From Flavobacteriales bacterium (GTDB taxonomy: Bacteria; Bacteroidota; Bacteroidia; NS11-12g; UBA9320), in contig JACJZU010000001.1 of assembly GCA_020635435.1 (NCBI GenBank), forward strand, positions 124,001 to 188,000: a stretch of DNA of 64,000 bases. Direction: 5' to 3'. The position numbers were made by a program, and so were the translations under genes. Of the stretch, positions 17,129 to 24,445 are shown in pieces (position 1 is the first letter of the stretch; every line of letters begins with the position of its first letter). The notes beneath the pieces are model-generated. The model worked only from the letters and a program-made list of their open reading frames with translations, had not been told where the DNA came from and searched no databases.

Positions 17129-18259
17129 TTGGCAAAGGTGCATCGCTGTTACAAGGGGCTCATACGTTTCGCCACACTTGCATTCCTGTTTGCGGGTATG
17201 CACTCCAAAGCCCAGCAGATCAGCTGGAATTATGGTGTTCAGCCCAACTTTAACATTGGAACGGTGCTGGGTAACATGGCAGACTCATTTTCAAGTCGAA
17301 GCTCTGTGGGATTTGCCACTTTTCTCGAGGCACAAGCAAGAAAGGACCTGTTCAGTTGTGCTCTGGCATACGGGCAGAACAGATTCTATCAGGACGAACG
17401 CGCCGAAACACATCTTTTCCATAGTGCCGAGTGCATCCTCGAGTGGTTGCGCCCATTGGGAGGTAACAGTAAAACCGCCCTCAACCTCGGATTCATACCC
17501 TCATACATATTAATGCACGAGGAAAAAGTACTGGATGGTTCCAAAACCTCCGGATTGTCGGTGCGCTCTGTGCCACTTCCCTATCGACTGGATTATGGCA
17601 TAAAAGCCGGTCTGAGTTTTCAAGTTTCCAAAGGTGTTGATCTGCAGATCAATTATCAGGAATTCCTGCGCTCCAATAGTTCGAACGGCATAATCAAACC
17701 CAAGGGAGACTTGCTTCAGTTCGGGTTGAGGCTGCGGTTGAACGAACTGGAGATCGGCAGACCCGATTATTCCGGAGCGATCGATCAGATGTCGAAGTTG
17801 AAAGATGGGGTTCTCGTGATCGTACTTACCGAAAGCGATACTCAAAATCCCAAGAACAATCGAAAACCACAACATCTTCCGGTGGAGGAACAGATCCGAA
17901 TTGCAGATAGTATGTACACCTTCTCGAGAAAGGCCTATCTGATGTCCGGTCAACTTGCACAATTCCTGGAGACCGGTGATGCCACATTACTGAACTCAGA
18001 CGAACCTGTAGCGGAGGGCGGTTCCTTCTTCATTGCCCGCATTGGGCGCTTCTTTTTGGCAGACAATAATGATTCGCGCAGCGGACTTTTCCTGTATAGC
18101 TTCGACATGAATAGTGTGCAGGAACCGCTACCGGCATTTACACCGTACCGATCCACCGGTTATGATTACGACGACCGGGTCCTTTTTGAACGCATGTTCG
18201 GTGAATTCAATGCAGCCTTGTTACGGGCCGATCGAAATCTGAATATTCCGCTGGAATGA
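17129..18259 (+). CDS. Exported barrel-like protein with extra C-terminal domain
   Basis: Not recognised. About 376 residues if started at TTG 17129 (GTG at 17138 is an alternative). A signal peptide ends near HSKAQQ. Residues 30-220 look like an outer-membrane beta-barrel of the kind common in Bacteroidota (SWNYGVQPNFNIG, YGIKAGLSFQVSKGVDLQINY, LLQFGLRLRLNELEIG). Residues 225-376 form a second part with ADSMYTFSRKAYLMSGQL and FFIARIGRFFLADN, without recognisable motifs. It begins 4 bases after the dehydrogenase stop and may be read through from it. Confidence 0.6.
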   Translation: MAKVHRCYKGLIRFATLAFLFAGMHSKAQQISWNYGVQPNFNIGTVLGNMADSFSSRSSVGFATFLEAQARKDLFSCALAYGQNRFYQDERAETHLFHSAECILEWLRPLGGNSKTALNLGFIPSYILMHEEKVLDGSKTSGLSVRSVPLPYRLDYGIKAGLSFQVSKGVDLQINYQEFLRSNSSNGIIKPKGDLLQFGLRLRLNELEIGRPDYSGAIDQMSKLKDGVLVIVLTESDTQNPKNNRKPQHLPVEEQIRIADSMYTFSRKAYLMSGQLAQFLETGDATLLNSDEPVAEGGSFFIARIGRFFLADNNDSRSGLFLYSFDMNSVQEPLPAFTPYRSTGYDYDDRVLFERMFGEFNAALLRADRNLNIPLE

Positions 18260-18275
18260 GAAATGTGATGTGGCG

Positions 18276-19370
18276 TCAGAGATCCTTGGTGAGACCCTGA
18301 ACCACTTTGTACCCCTGAAAGAATTCGCGGGCCACGATCCGAAGGAATGAATACACCGGAATAGCCAGGATCATACCGCCGATCCCCGCCAGCGTGCCGG
18401 CGATCATGATCACGATGAAGATCTCCAGCGGATGTGCCTTCACGCTCTTGGAGAAGATCACGGGTTGAAGAACGAGATTATCGGTTAACTGCGCAGTGGC
18501 AAAAACGAGCAGGGTTTTAACCAACAGCGGGAACAATTCCGTTTCGAGGTCGAGATGCACATTGGATAGCAGACCCAGCGTAACTCCGATCACGCCTCCA
18601 ATGATCGGTCCCAAATAAGGAATGATGTTGATCACGCCTGCGATCAAACCGATCAGAAGGGCATTCGGAATACCCACTATGGTGAGGCCGACGCTCACGA
18701 TCGTGGTAATTATACTAACCTGCAGTGCAATGCCAATGAAATAGCGGGAAAGCAGATTCTTGGTATCGGTGATGATCCGACGGATACTGGGCAAGTACTT
18801 ATCGGGAGTGAGTGCATCCACAATATTATTGGTGATGTCCCGCTCCTTCAGCAGAAAGAATGTTATGAACAAAACACTGAAAACACCTACCAGCACATCA
18901 CCGAGTCCACTCACGATGCGACTGGCGAAATCGCCGAGAATACTCACATTGAAACTATTGGCGATCTGCAATCGGATCGTTTCTTCGTCAATTCCCTGAA
19001 TATTCATCTCATCCGCCCAGCGCTCCAAACGATGAAGCGGCTCTTCGAAGGCGATGAGCAACTTCTCAACATCGAGCGAGGTGATGATGGCGATCTGACT
19101 ATTCAGAATTGGTATGAAAATGCGGAACAGCAGACTGATAAGTCCGATGAACGTGATCATTACCAGAAGGGCCTTCAACCAATTGGGCAAATGGCGGTCG
19201 GCGATCTTCACGCGGTTGAGCAAGAGCATCAAGGGGCGGCCCATAAGAGCTAAAACCACCGATATGCCAAAATAGACACCGATCTGCCTCACCTGCCATA
19301 AGATCCAACCGAGGATCAACAGCGCCAAAGCGCCAATAATGAACTTGGTTATTTGGTTGATCTTGATCAT
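18276..19370 (-). CDS. AI-2E family transporter (PF01594)
   Basis: Polytopic inner-membrane protein of 364 residues with eight or so hydrophobic segments and the family segment NIIPYLGPIIGGVIGVTLG near residue 255. The family includes exporters of signalling molecules and Na+/H+ antiporters; substrate cannot be inferred here. The ATG at 19370 starts a normal first membrane segment (KINQITKFIIGALALLILG); an earlier in-frame start would overlap the epimerase gene. It follows that gene by 7 bases, so they are cotranscribed. Confidence 0.85.
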   Translation of the reverse strand: MIKINQITKFIIGALALLILGWILWQVRQIGVYFGISVVLALMGRPLMLLLNRVKIADRHLPNWLKALLVMITFIGLISLLFRIFIPILNSQIAIITSLDVEKLLIAFEEPLHRLERWADEMNIQGIDEETIRLQIANSFNVSILGDFASRIVSGLGDVLVGVFSVLFITFFLLKERDITNNIVDALTPDKYLPSIRRIITDTKNLLSRYFIGIALQVSIITTIVSVGLTIVGIPNALLIGLIAGVINIIPYLGPIIGGVIGVTLGLLSNVHLDLETELFPLLVKTLLVFATAQLTDNLVLQPVIFSKSVKAHPLEIFIVIMIAGTLAGIGGMILAIPVYSFLRIVAREFFQGYKVVQGLTKDL

Positions 19371-19377
19371 GGGTTTG

Positions 19378-19812
19378 CTATTTGGTTGAAGAAGTGTTCG
19401 GATGTTTCGGATCCATATCGGCACAAAGCTCCACCAAAATACCATTGGCCGAACGCGGATGAATGAACACGATCATCTTGCCATCCGCCCCGGGCTTAGG
19501 CTCATCGCTGATGAACTCGAACCCTTCCAATTTCAGTCGTTGGATCTCAGCTTCGAGATCTGTCACAGCAAGTGCAATATGATGAATCCCTTCGCGATTC
19601 TTAGTCAAATATCTTGCGATCGGACTCTCATCATTTGTAGACTCGAGCAATTCCAACTTGCTTTCTCCTACCTGAAAAAATACCGTGCGCACCCCTTCAC
19701 GTTCTACGGCCTCTTCTTTGTATGCCTCCCGACCAAGCAAACGCTTGAACAATTCCTCCGAACGTTGCCGATCGTGCACGGCAATACCCAAATGTTCTAT
19801 TCGATCGATCAT
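19378..19812 (-). CDS. mce: Methylmalonyl-CoA epimerase
   Basis: Interconverts (R)- and (S)-methylmalonyl-CoA in propionyl-CoA/succinyl-CoA metabolism. The product has 144 residues and is a vicinal-oxygen-chelate fold protein with paired modules: IEHLGIAVHD (metal His near residue 6), LELLES, GIHHIALAVTDLE and GILVELCA (Glu ligand). The ATG at 19812 is chosen over an in-frame ATG 27 bases upstream because a perfect TAAATTTG box sits inside that extension. The mutase genes are not in the window. Confidence 0.93.
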   Translation of the reverse strand: MIDRIEHLGIAVHDRQRSEELFKRLLGREAYKEEAVEREGVRTVFFQVGESKLELLESTNDESPIARYLTKNREGIHHIALAVTDLEAEIQRLKLEGFEFISDEPKPGADGKMIVFIHPRSANGILVELCADMDPKHPNTSSTK

Positions 19813-19826
19813 TGCTACAGGCGCGC

Positions 19827-19834
19827 CAAATTTA
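19827..19834 (-). promoter_or_regulatory. -7 box of the mce promoter
   Basis: TAAATTTG on the minus strand, exact consensus, ending 14 bases before the mce ATG at 19812. It lies within a possible upstream extension of the reading frame and so decides the start. No well-spaced -33 TTG is visible. Confidence 0.55.
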
Positions 19835-19924
19835 ATCATAATGCACTCAATGCGCCTCTGTGCATTCCCCCGGGAAGCCCGAAAGAGATTATTTTTTCGC
19901 CAACTTTTTCGAAAACCTGTTGTT

Positions 19925-19932
19925 TATATTTG
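19925..19932 (+). promoter_or_regulatory. -7 box of the isc promoter
   Basis: TATATTTG, exact consensus, 27 bases before the iscS ATG. A T-rich stretch (19905-19909) about 16-19 bases upstream may serve as the -33 element. It drives a conventional short leader. Confidence 0.6.
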
Positions 19933-19959
19933 CAGTTAGAATTAATCTAAATAAAAATT

Positions 19960-21174
19960 ATGCTCAAACTTCCGATTTATTTAGATAACAGTGCTACCAC
20001 GGCGATGGATCCGCGCGTTTTGGAGGCGATGTTACCCTATTTCACAGAACATTTCGGCAATGCTGCCAGCAGAAATCACAAATTTGGTTGGGAGGCTGAA
20101 GAGGCTGTGGATTATGCCCGTGAACAGGTAGCGGCACTCATTGGAGCCACTTCCAAGGAGATCATCTTCACTTCCGGTGCCACTGAATCCGACAATCTTG
20201 CCATCAAAGGTGTTTTTGAGATGTATGCCTCGAAAGGCAATCACATCATTACAGTGAACACGGAGCATAAAGCCGTTATCGATGCGTGCCGGCATTTGGA
20301 GAAGTTGGGCGGAAAGGTCACCTACCTGAGTCCGGCCGAAGATGGTTTGATCGACCTGAATGAACTTGAGGCGGCAATTACGCCTGAAACGGTGCTTATT
20401 TCGGTGATGTATGCCAATAATGAGATCGGGGTTATACAACCCATTCGCGAGATCGGGGCGCTTGCGCGCAAACACAATGTGGTATTTCATACGGATGCCA
20501 CCCAGGCCGTAGGTAAGGTACCCATCGACGTGAATGCGGATTTTATTGACCTGATGTCGTTCACCGGACACAAAATGTACGGACCCAAAGGGATCGGAGC
20601 ACTTTATGTGCGACGCAAGAACCCGCGCATCAAGGTTACGGCACAAATGGATGGCGGTGGGCACGAACGCGGTATGCGCTCGGGTACACTCAATGTTCCC
20701 GGTATCGTGGGCTTTGGTAAAGCATGTGCTCTGTGTGCAGAGGAAATGAACTCGGAAGCGGCACGTCTATCCGCCCTGCGCGACAAATTGGAAACGGAAC
20801 TGCTCAAAATTGAAGAGACATACGTAAATGGCAATCGGCAACACCGCCTGCCTCATGTTACCAATATCTCTTTCAAGTATATTGAAGGGGAGGGTTTGAT
20901 GATGGGTGTGAAGGACATCGCCGTTTCGTCCGGATCTGCATGTACCTCAGCTTCTCTGGAACCAAGCTATGTGCTGAAAAACCTCGGTTTGGACGATGAG
21001 CTGGCTCATTCGTCACTCCGTTTCGGTTTGAGCAGATATACTACAGAAGAAGAGATCGATTATACCATAGAACATGTGCGAAGTGCCGTTCAACGATTGC
21101 GGGAGATGAGTCCACTCTGGGAAATGTTCAAGGAGGGTATCGATCTCAAAACTGTTGAATGGCAGGAACATTAA
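19960..21174 (+). CDS. iscS: Cysteine desulfurase IscS
   Basis: PLP enzyme that takes sulfur from cysteine and passes it to IscU and other acceptors. It has 404 residues with the class V aminotransferase fold: PLP lysine Lys205 (SFTGHK), His103 (NTEHK) stacking on PLP, and the persulfide-forming Cys328 in the mobile loop SSGSACTSASLEPSYVL. The closeness to E. coli IscS around this loop, and iscU next, separate it from SufS and NifS. Confidence 0.97.
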   Translation: MLKLPIYLDNSATTAMDPRVLEAMLPYFTEHFGNAASRNHKFGWEAEEAVDYAREQVAALIGATSKEIIFTSGATESDNLAIKGVFEMYASKGNHIITVNTEHKAVIDACRHLEKLGGKVTYLSPAEDGLIDLNELEAAITPETVLISVMYANNEIGVIQPIREIGALARKHNVVFHTDATQAVGKVPIDVNADFIDLMSFTGHKMYGPKGIGALYVRRKNPRIKVTAQMDGGGHERGMRSGTLNVPGIVGFGKACALCAEEMNSEAARLSALRDKLETELLKIEETYVNGNRQHRLPHVTNISFKYIEGEGLMMGVKDIAVSSGSACTSASLEPSYVLKNLGLDDELAHSSLRFGLSRYTTEEEIDYTIEHVRSAVQRLREMSPLWEMFKEGIDLKTVEWQEH

Positions 21175-21223
21175 TAACCTGAACACTCATACTATAAAGG
21201 AACACAATTAATAAAATACGAAT

Positions 21224-21622
21224 ATGGCCTACTCAGAAAAAGTTAACGACCACTATCACAACCCGAGAAATATCGGCACCCTCGACAAGTCAGCCAGGAA
21301 TGTTGGCACCGGATTGGTGGGTGCTCCTGAATGTGGCGATGTAATGCGTCTGCAGATCGCTGTGAACGAAGAAACCGGCCTCATTGAGGATGCTAAATTC
21401 AAAACGTTTGGTTGCGGATCGGCTATCGCATCGTCGTCCCTGGCCACTGAATGGCTCAAAGGTAAGTCGATCGACGAAGCTATGCAGATCGACAATATGG
21501 ACATTGTGGAAGAATTGGCCCTTCCTCCGGTGAAGATCCACTGTTCCGTACTTGCCGAAGATGCCATTAAATCTGCGATCAACGACTACCGCAAGAAACA
21601 AGGTCTGGAAGAACTGGCTTAA
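21224..21622 (+). CDS. iscU: Fe-S cluster scaffold IscU
   Basis: Scaffold on which [2Fe-2S] clusters are assembled. It has 132 residues with the three cluster cysteines Cys37 (APECGD), Cys64 (FGCGSA) and Cys107 (KIHCSV). The HscA-recognition motif LPPVK is present at residues 100-104 although no hscA/hscB gene is nearby, which implies a chaperone partner encoded elsewhere. It lies 49 bases after iscS. Confidence 0.97.
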   Translation: MAYSEKVNDHYHNPRNIGTLDKSARNVGTGLVGAPECGDVMRLQIAVNEETGLIEDAKFKTFGCGSAIASSSLATEWLKGKSIDEAMQIDNMDIVEELALPPVKIHCSVLAEDAIKSAINDYRKKQGLEELA

Positions 21623-21635
21623 TCCCCTACGAGAT

Positions 21636-21962
21636 ATGATCACAGTAACAGATACAGCTCTACACAAACTGCAGGAGCTTCGCTCCGAGGAAGGTCTCAG
21701 TAAAGAATACTTTCTGCGTGTATCGGTTGTTGGCGGGGGATGCAGCGGTTTGAGCTATAAATTGGATTTCGACAACGAGAGCCGCGAAGGGGATCAGGTT
21801 TTCGAATCGAATGGGGAAAAGATCGTATGCGATATGAAGAGCTTCCTCTATTTGTGTGGAACAGAACTCGATTTCTCCGATGGCTTGAACGGAAATGGCT
21901 TCAATTTCATCAATCCGAACGCCACCAGGACCTGTGGTTGTGGCGAGAGTTTCGCCGTTTAG
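21636..21962 (+). CDS. iscA: Fe-S assembly protein of the IscA/ErpA (HesB) family
   Basis: A-type carrier of 108 residues. The family cysteines are Cys36 (GGGCSG), Cys100 and Cys102 (TRTCGCGESF). It starts with ATG at 21636, 13 bases after the iscU stop, and is the last gene of the unit; its stop is 2 bases from the end of the convergent NusG-like gene. IscA and ErpA cannot be separated by sequence reading alone. Confidence 0.92.
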   Translation: MITVTDTALHKLQELRSEEGLSKEYFLRVSVVGGGCSGLSYKLDFDNESREGDQVFESNGEKIVCDMKSFLYLCGTELDFSDGLNGNGFNFINPNATRTCGCGESFAV

Positions 21963-21964
21963 CG

Positions 21965-22489
21965 CTACTCCTGCTCCACCGCTTTACCGAGTAATTCGTA
22001 GGGTATATTTACCTTCAAACTTTGACCTAAGGTATCGAACGATACCAGGAATATCTGCTCATTGTTCTTTCGGAGCAGCTGTCCTTTTTGTCCCTTCAAG
22101 GGACCGTGCAGTACGCACACCGTGTCGCCCCTGTCAAAATCTTCCGGGGTGAGCAAACTTTCCGCATAGTACCCTGCCGATTCAATACTGCGGATGATCT
22201 CGATCTCCTTTTCGGTGACAACTGCCGGCTTTCCGCTGAAACGCAGATAATTGACCACTCCCGGTACACCCGGGATCCACTCAAACTGAGCCGGATCAGG
22301 TCGTACAAACAAATACCCGTTGAACAGCGGAAAATCGACCCATTTCTTGCGGTCGCTCCATTGCCTGAGCTTGCGCGCCATGGGCAGATAATGCTCTACA
22401 CCTCGGTCTGTAAGTATCCTGGCAACTTTCTTTTCCTGTCGGGACGATACATAAACCACCAGCCACCTTTCCTTTTCCACTTCGTGCAT
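21965..22489 (-). CDS. NusG-like transcription antiterminator (UpxY/RfaH type)
   Basis: Specialised NusG paralogue of 174 residues. The NGN domain has ERWLVVYVSSRQEKKVARIL, and VDFPLFNGYLFVRPD near residue 65; the C-terminal KOW domain has DRGDTVCVLHGPLKGQKGQLL. Such proteins bind RNA polymerase and reduce termination in particular operons, in Bacteroidota usually polysaccharide loci, none of which is seen here. The ATG at 22489 places the NGN domain at the N-terminus as is usual and lies 6 bases after a TAAATTCG box; a GTG at 22573 would add 28 poorly conserved residues. It is divergent from mraZ. Confidence 0.85.
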   Translation of the reverse strand: MHEVEKERWLVVYVSSRQEKKVARILTDRGVEHYLPMARKLRQWSDRKKWVDFPLFNGYLFVRPDPAQFEWIPGVPGVVNYLRFSGKPAVVTEKEIEIIRSIESAGYYAESLLTPEDFDRGDTVCVLHGPLKGQKGQLLRKNNEQIFLVSFDTLGQSLKVNIPYELLGKAVEQE

Positions 22490-22495
22490 CAGCGG

Positions 22496-22503
22496 CGAAT
22501 TTA
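22496..22503 (-). promoter_or_regulatory. Candidate -7 box of the NusG-like gene
   Basis: TAAATTCG on the minus strand, one mismatch from TAnnTTTG, ending 6 bases before the ATG at 22489. The same octamer at the same 6-base distance precedes rmuC (55990-55997). Confidence 0.45.
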
Positions 22504-22645
22504 ATGGATCTCGTCCTACATACACAGCAAACCGCCATGGGCTGATGTGTGGTTCTTTGTTTTCATCCCCCACCTAGGCTCCACCTTTCACATGGCTCAT
22601 TTTCAAGGAATTAACGTTTATGTGGAAATTTCTTTTGAAATAAGG

Positions 22646-22670
22646 TGGGAGAATATGGGAGAAAGTGGGA
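22646..22670 (+). promoter_or_regulatory. MraZ operator (three TGGGA repeats) of the dcw cluster
   Basis: Three direct repeats TGGGA at 22646-22650, 22656-22660 and 22666-22670, separated by exactly 5 bases (10-base period, one helical turn). This is the known MraZ-binding arrangement of TGGGN repeats. A probable -7 box TAATTTTA follows at 22681-22688, so MraZ bound here would cover the -33 region and repress the cluster. The mraZ start is 57 bases after that box. Confidence 0.85.
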
Positions 22671-22744
22671 GATTGTTCTCTAATTTTACATCCCGATAGC
22701 CAAAAAAGGCCTACAGGGTCTTGCTAAAACAGCTTTAGAGCTCC

Positions 22745-23215
22745 ATGCCGCAGTATATCGGGGAATATTCGTGTAAACTGGACGACAAGGGTCGTGTGAT
22801 CCTCCCGTCTGCCCTCAAGCGGCAACTTCCTCAGGACCAGGAGAAGGCACTGGTGATCAATCGCGGTTTCGATAAATGTCTTACACTATTTACCCGTCAG
22901 GACTGGCTCGACGAAACACAAAAACTGGCCGGACTCAACGAATTCAACCGTCAGGACCGCCGTTTCATGCGCCTTTTCAACAGCGGGGCAACGGAGATCG
23001 GTCTGGATAATGCCTCGCGTATACTGATCCCGAAAAAGCTTGCCGAATATGCCGAACTGGAAGCAGAGGTTGTGTTCTACGCCTATGGCAACAAGATCGA
23101 GATCTGGTCGAGAAAGAACTACGACGAACAAATGGAAATTGACCCGGACGAGTTCTCATCCTTGGCCGAAGAGGTCATGTCACCTAAAAAACGACCGGAT
23201 GGTGATGACAACTGA
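22745..23215 (+). CDS. mraZ: Transcriptional regulator MraZ
   Basis: First gene of the dcw cluster, a ring-forming AbrB-fold repressor of its own operon. It has 156 residues with two SpoVT/AbrB-like halves, GEYSCKLDDKGRVILPSALK (residues 6-25) and ATEIGLDNASRILIPKKL (near 80-100), each with the D-x-(K/S)-x-R-(V/I)-(L)-(I)-P core. The operator repeats lie just upstream. It overlaps rsmH by 11 bases. Confidence 0.96.
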   Translation: MPQYIGEYSCKLDDKGRVILPSALKRQLPQDQEKALVINRGFDKCLTLFTRQDWLDETQKLAGLNEFNRQDRRFMRLFNSGATEIGLDNASRILIPKKLAEYAELEAEVVFYAYGNKIEIWSRKNYDEQMEIDPDEFSSLAEEVMSPKKRPDGDDN

Positions 23216-24107
23216 GTATCATATACCGGTAATGCTCCGGGAATGCCTGGAAGGTCTGGCCATTAAGCCGGAAGGGCGATACATGGATGTCACGTTCGGA
23301 GGCGGCGGGCATTCCAGGGCTATATTAAAGCTGCTCACAACGGGTAAACTGATCGCCTTTGACCGGGACGAAGAAGCCATACGCAACGTTCCAGACGACG
23401 ACAGGCTGATTTTTGTTCATCATAATTTTCAATATTTCAAGAACTTTCTGAAATATTTCGATCTCCTACCCCTCGATGGGATCCTGGCTGACCTGGGAGT
23501 TTCATCCCACCAATTCGACACTGCCGAACGCGGATTCTCCTTCCGATACGATGCCGCTCTCGACATGCGCATGGACGCACAGTCGGAAAAATCGGCCATG
23601 GATATTCTCAACAAATACTCCGCAGCGGAATTGGAACGCATCTTCAGGGAATATGGCGAGTTCCGGAAGGCCCGACGCTTAGCAGCAGCGATCGTTGAAC
23701 AACGAGGAATTCAGGCTCTCGAGAGCACGAATCAACTGAAGGAGATCGCAACTCCATTCCTCGAGCGGAATCAACACAACAAGGGTCTTGCACAGGTATT
23801 TCAAGCCCTGCGTATTGAAGTGAATGGTGAGATGAATGCGCTTCGCGAATTTCTCGAAGCGGTACCGGATGTACTCCGACCCGGTGGCCGATTGGTCGTT
23901 CTCACCTATCACAGTCTGGAAGACCGCATGGTCAAGAACTTCATTCAGAAAGGGAACACCGAAGGCAAGGAAGAAAAGGATCTGTATGGCAATCTGATCC
24001 GCCCCCTTCAACCGCTGAATCGCAAACCGGGTACTGCCGGTGCGGATGAACTGGAAAACAATCCAAGATCGCGCAGTGCCAAACTGCGCATAGCCGAACG
24101 CATTTGA
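23205..24107 (+). CDS. rsmH: 16S rRNA (cytosine-1402-N4)-methyltransferase RsmH
   Basis: Methylates C1402 of 16S rRNA at N4 using SAM. From the ATG at 23205 the product has 300 residues, starting TTEYHIPVMLRECLEGL, with the SAM loop DVTFGGGGHSRAIL, the family motif LADLGVSSHQFD, and the C-terminal LTYHSLEDRMVKNFI. The ATG lies in the end of mraZ. It ends in a TTGA overlap with ftsL. Confidence 0.96.
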   Translation: MTTEYHIPVMLRECLEGLAIKPEGRYMDVTFGGGGHSRAILKLLTTGKLIAFDRDEEAIRNVPDDDRLIFVHHNFQYFKNFLKYFDLLPLDGILADLGVSSHQFDTAERGFSFRYDAALDMRMDAQSEKSAMDILNKYSAAELERIFREYGEFRKARRLAAAIVEQRGIQALESTNQLKEIATPFLERNQHNKGLAQVFQALRIEVNGEMNALREFLEAVPDVLRPGGRLVVLTYHSLEDRMVKNFIQKGNTEGKEEKDLYGNLIRPLQPLNRKPGTAGADELENNPRSRSAKLRIAERI

Positions 24108-24445
24108 ACGAAAACGACGAACATATCGAAACAAAGCGAGAGAGCAAGGGATCCGGGGGATCTGAGAGCACATCTGTGTCCATGTTCCAATGGATGGGGT
24201 ATCTGGCTTTTCTGACCGTTCTCACCATCCCCTACATCTATAACGCCCACCGTGCCGAAAAGAAACTGCGCCTCAAGGAGAAACTCTCCGAACAAACGGA
24301 GGAACTCCGTTCGGAATACATCACACTGAAGTCGGAAGTTATTGGCAAGCACAAACAGTCGGACATAACCCGAATACTGTCCGACCGCGACCTGCACGAA
24401 TTATCTGATCCACCCATCGACCTGAACAAAAACCTTGAACATTAG
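24104..24445 (+). CDS. ftsL: FtsL-like division protein
   Basis: Bitopic division protein of 113 residues: a hydrophilic cytoplasmic part (1-30), one membrane segment (YLAFLTVLTIPYIY, about 33-46) and a coiled-coil-like charged periplasmic part (RAEKKLRLKEKLSEQTEEL). Sequence similarity in this family is weak, so the name rests on topology and position between rsmH and ftsI. The start is TTG at 24104, overlapping the rsmH stop as TTGA; a later in-frame ATG (24182) would leave almost no cytoplasmic part. Confidence 0.8.
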   Translation: MNENDEHIETKRESKGSGGSESTSVSMFQWMGYLAFLTVLTIPYIYNAHRAEKKLRLKEKLSEQTEELRSEYITLKSEVIGKHKQSDITRILSDRDLHELSDPPIDLNKNLEH

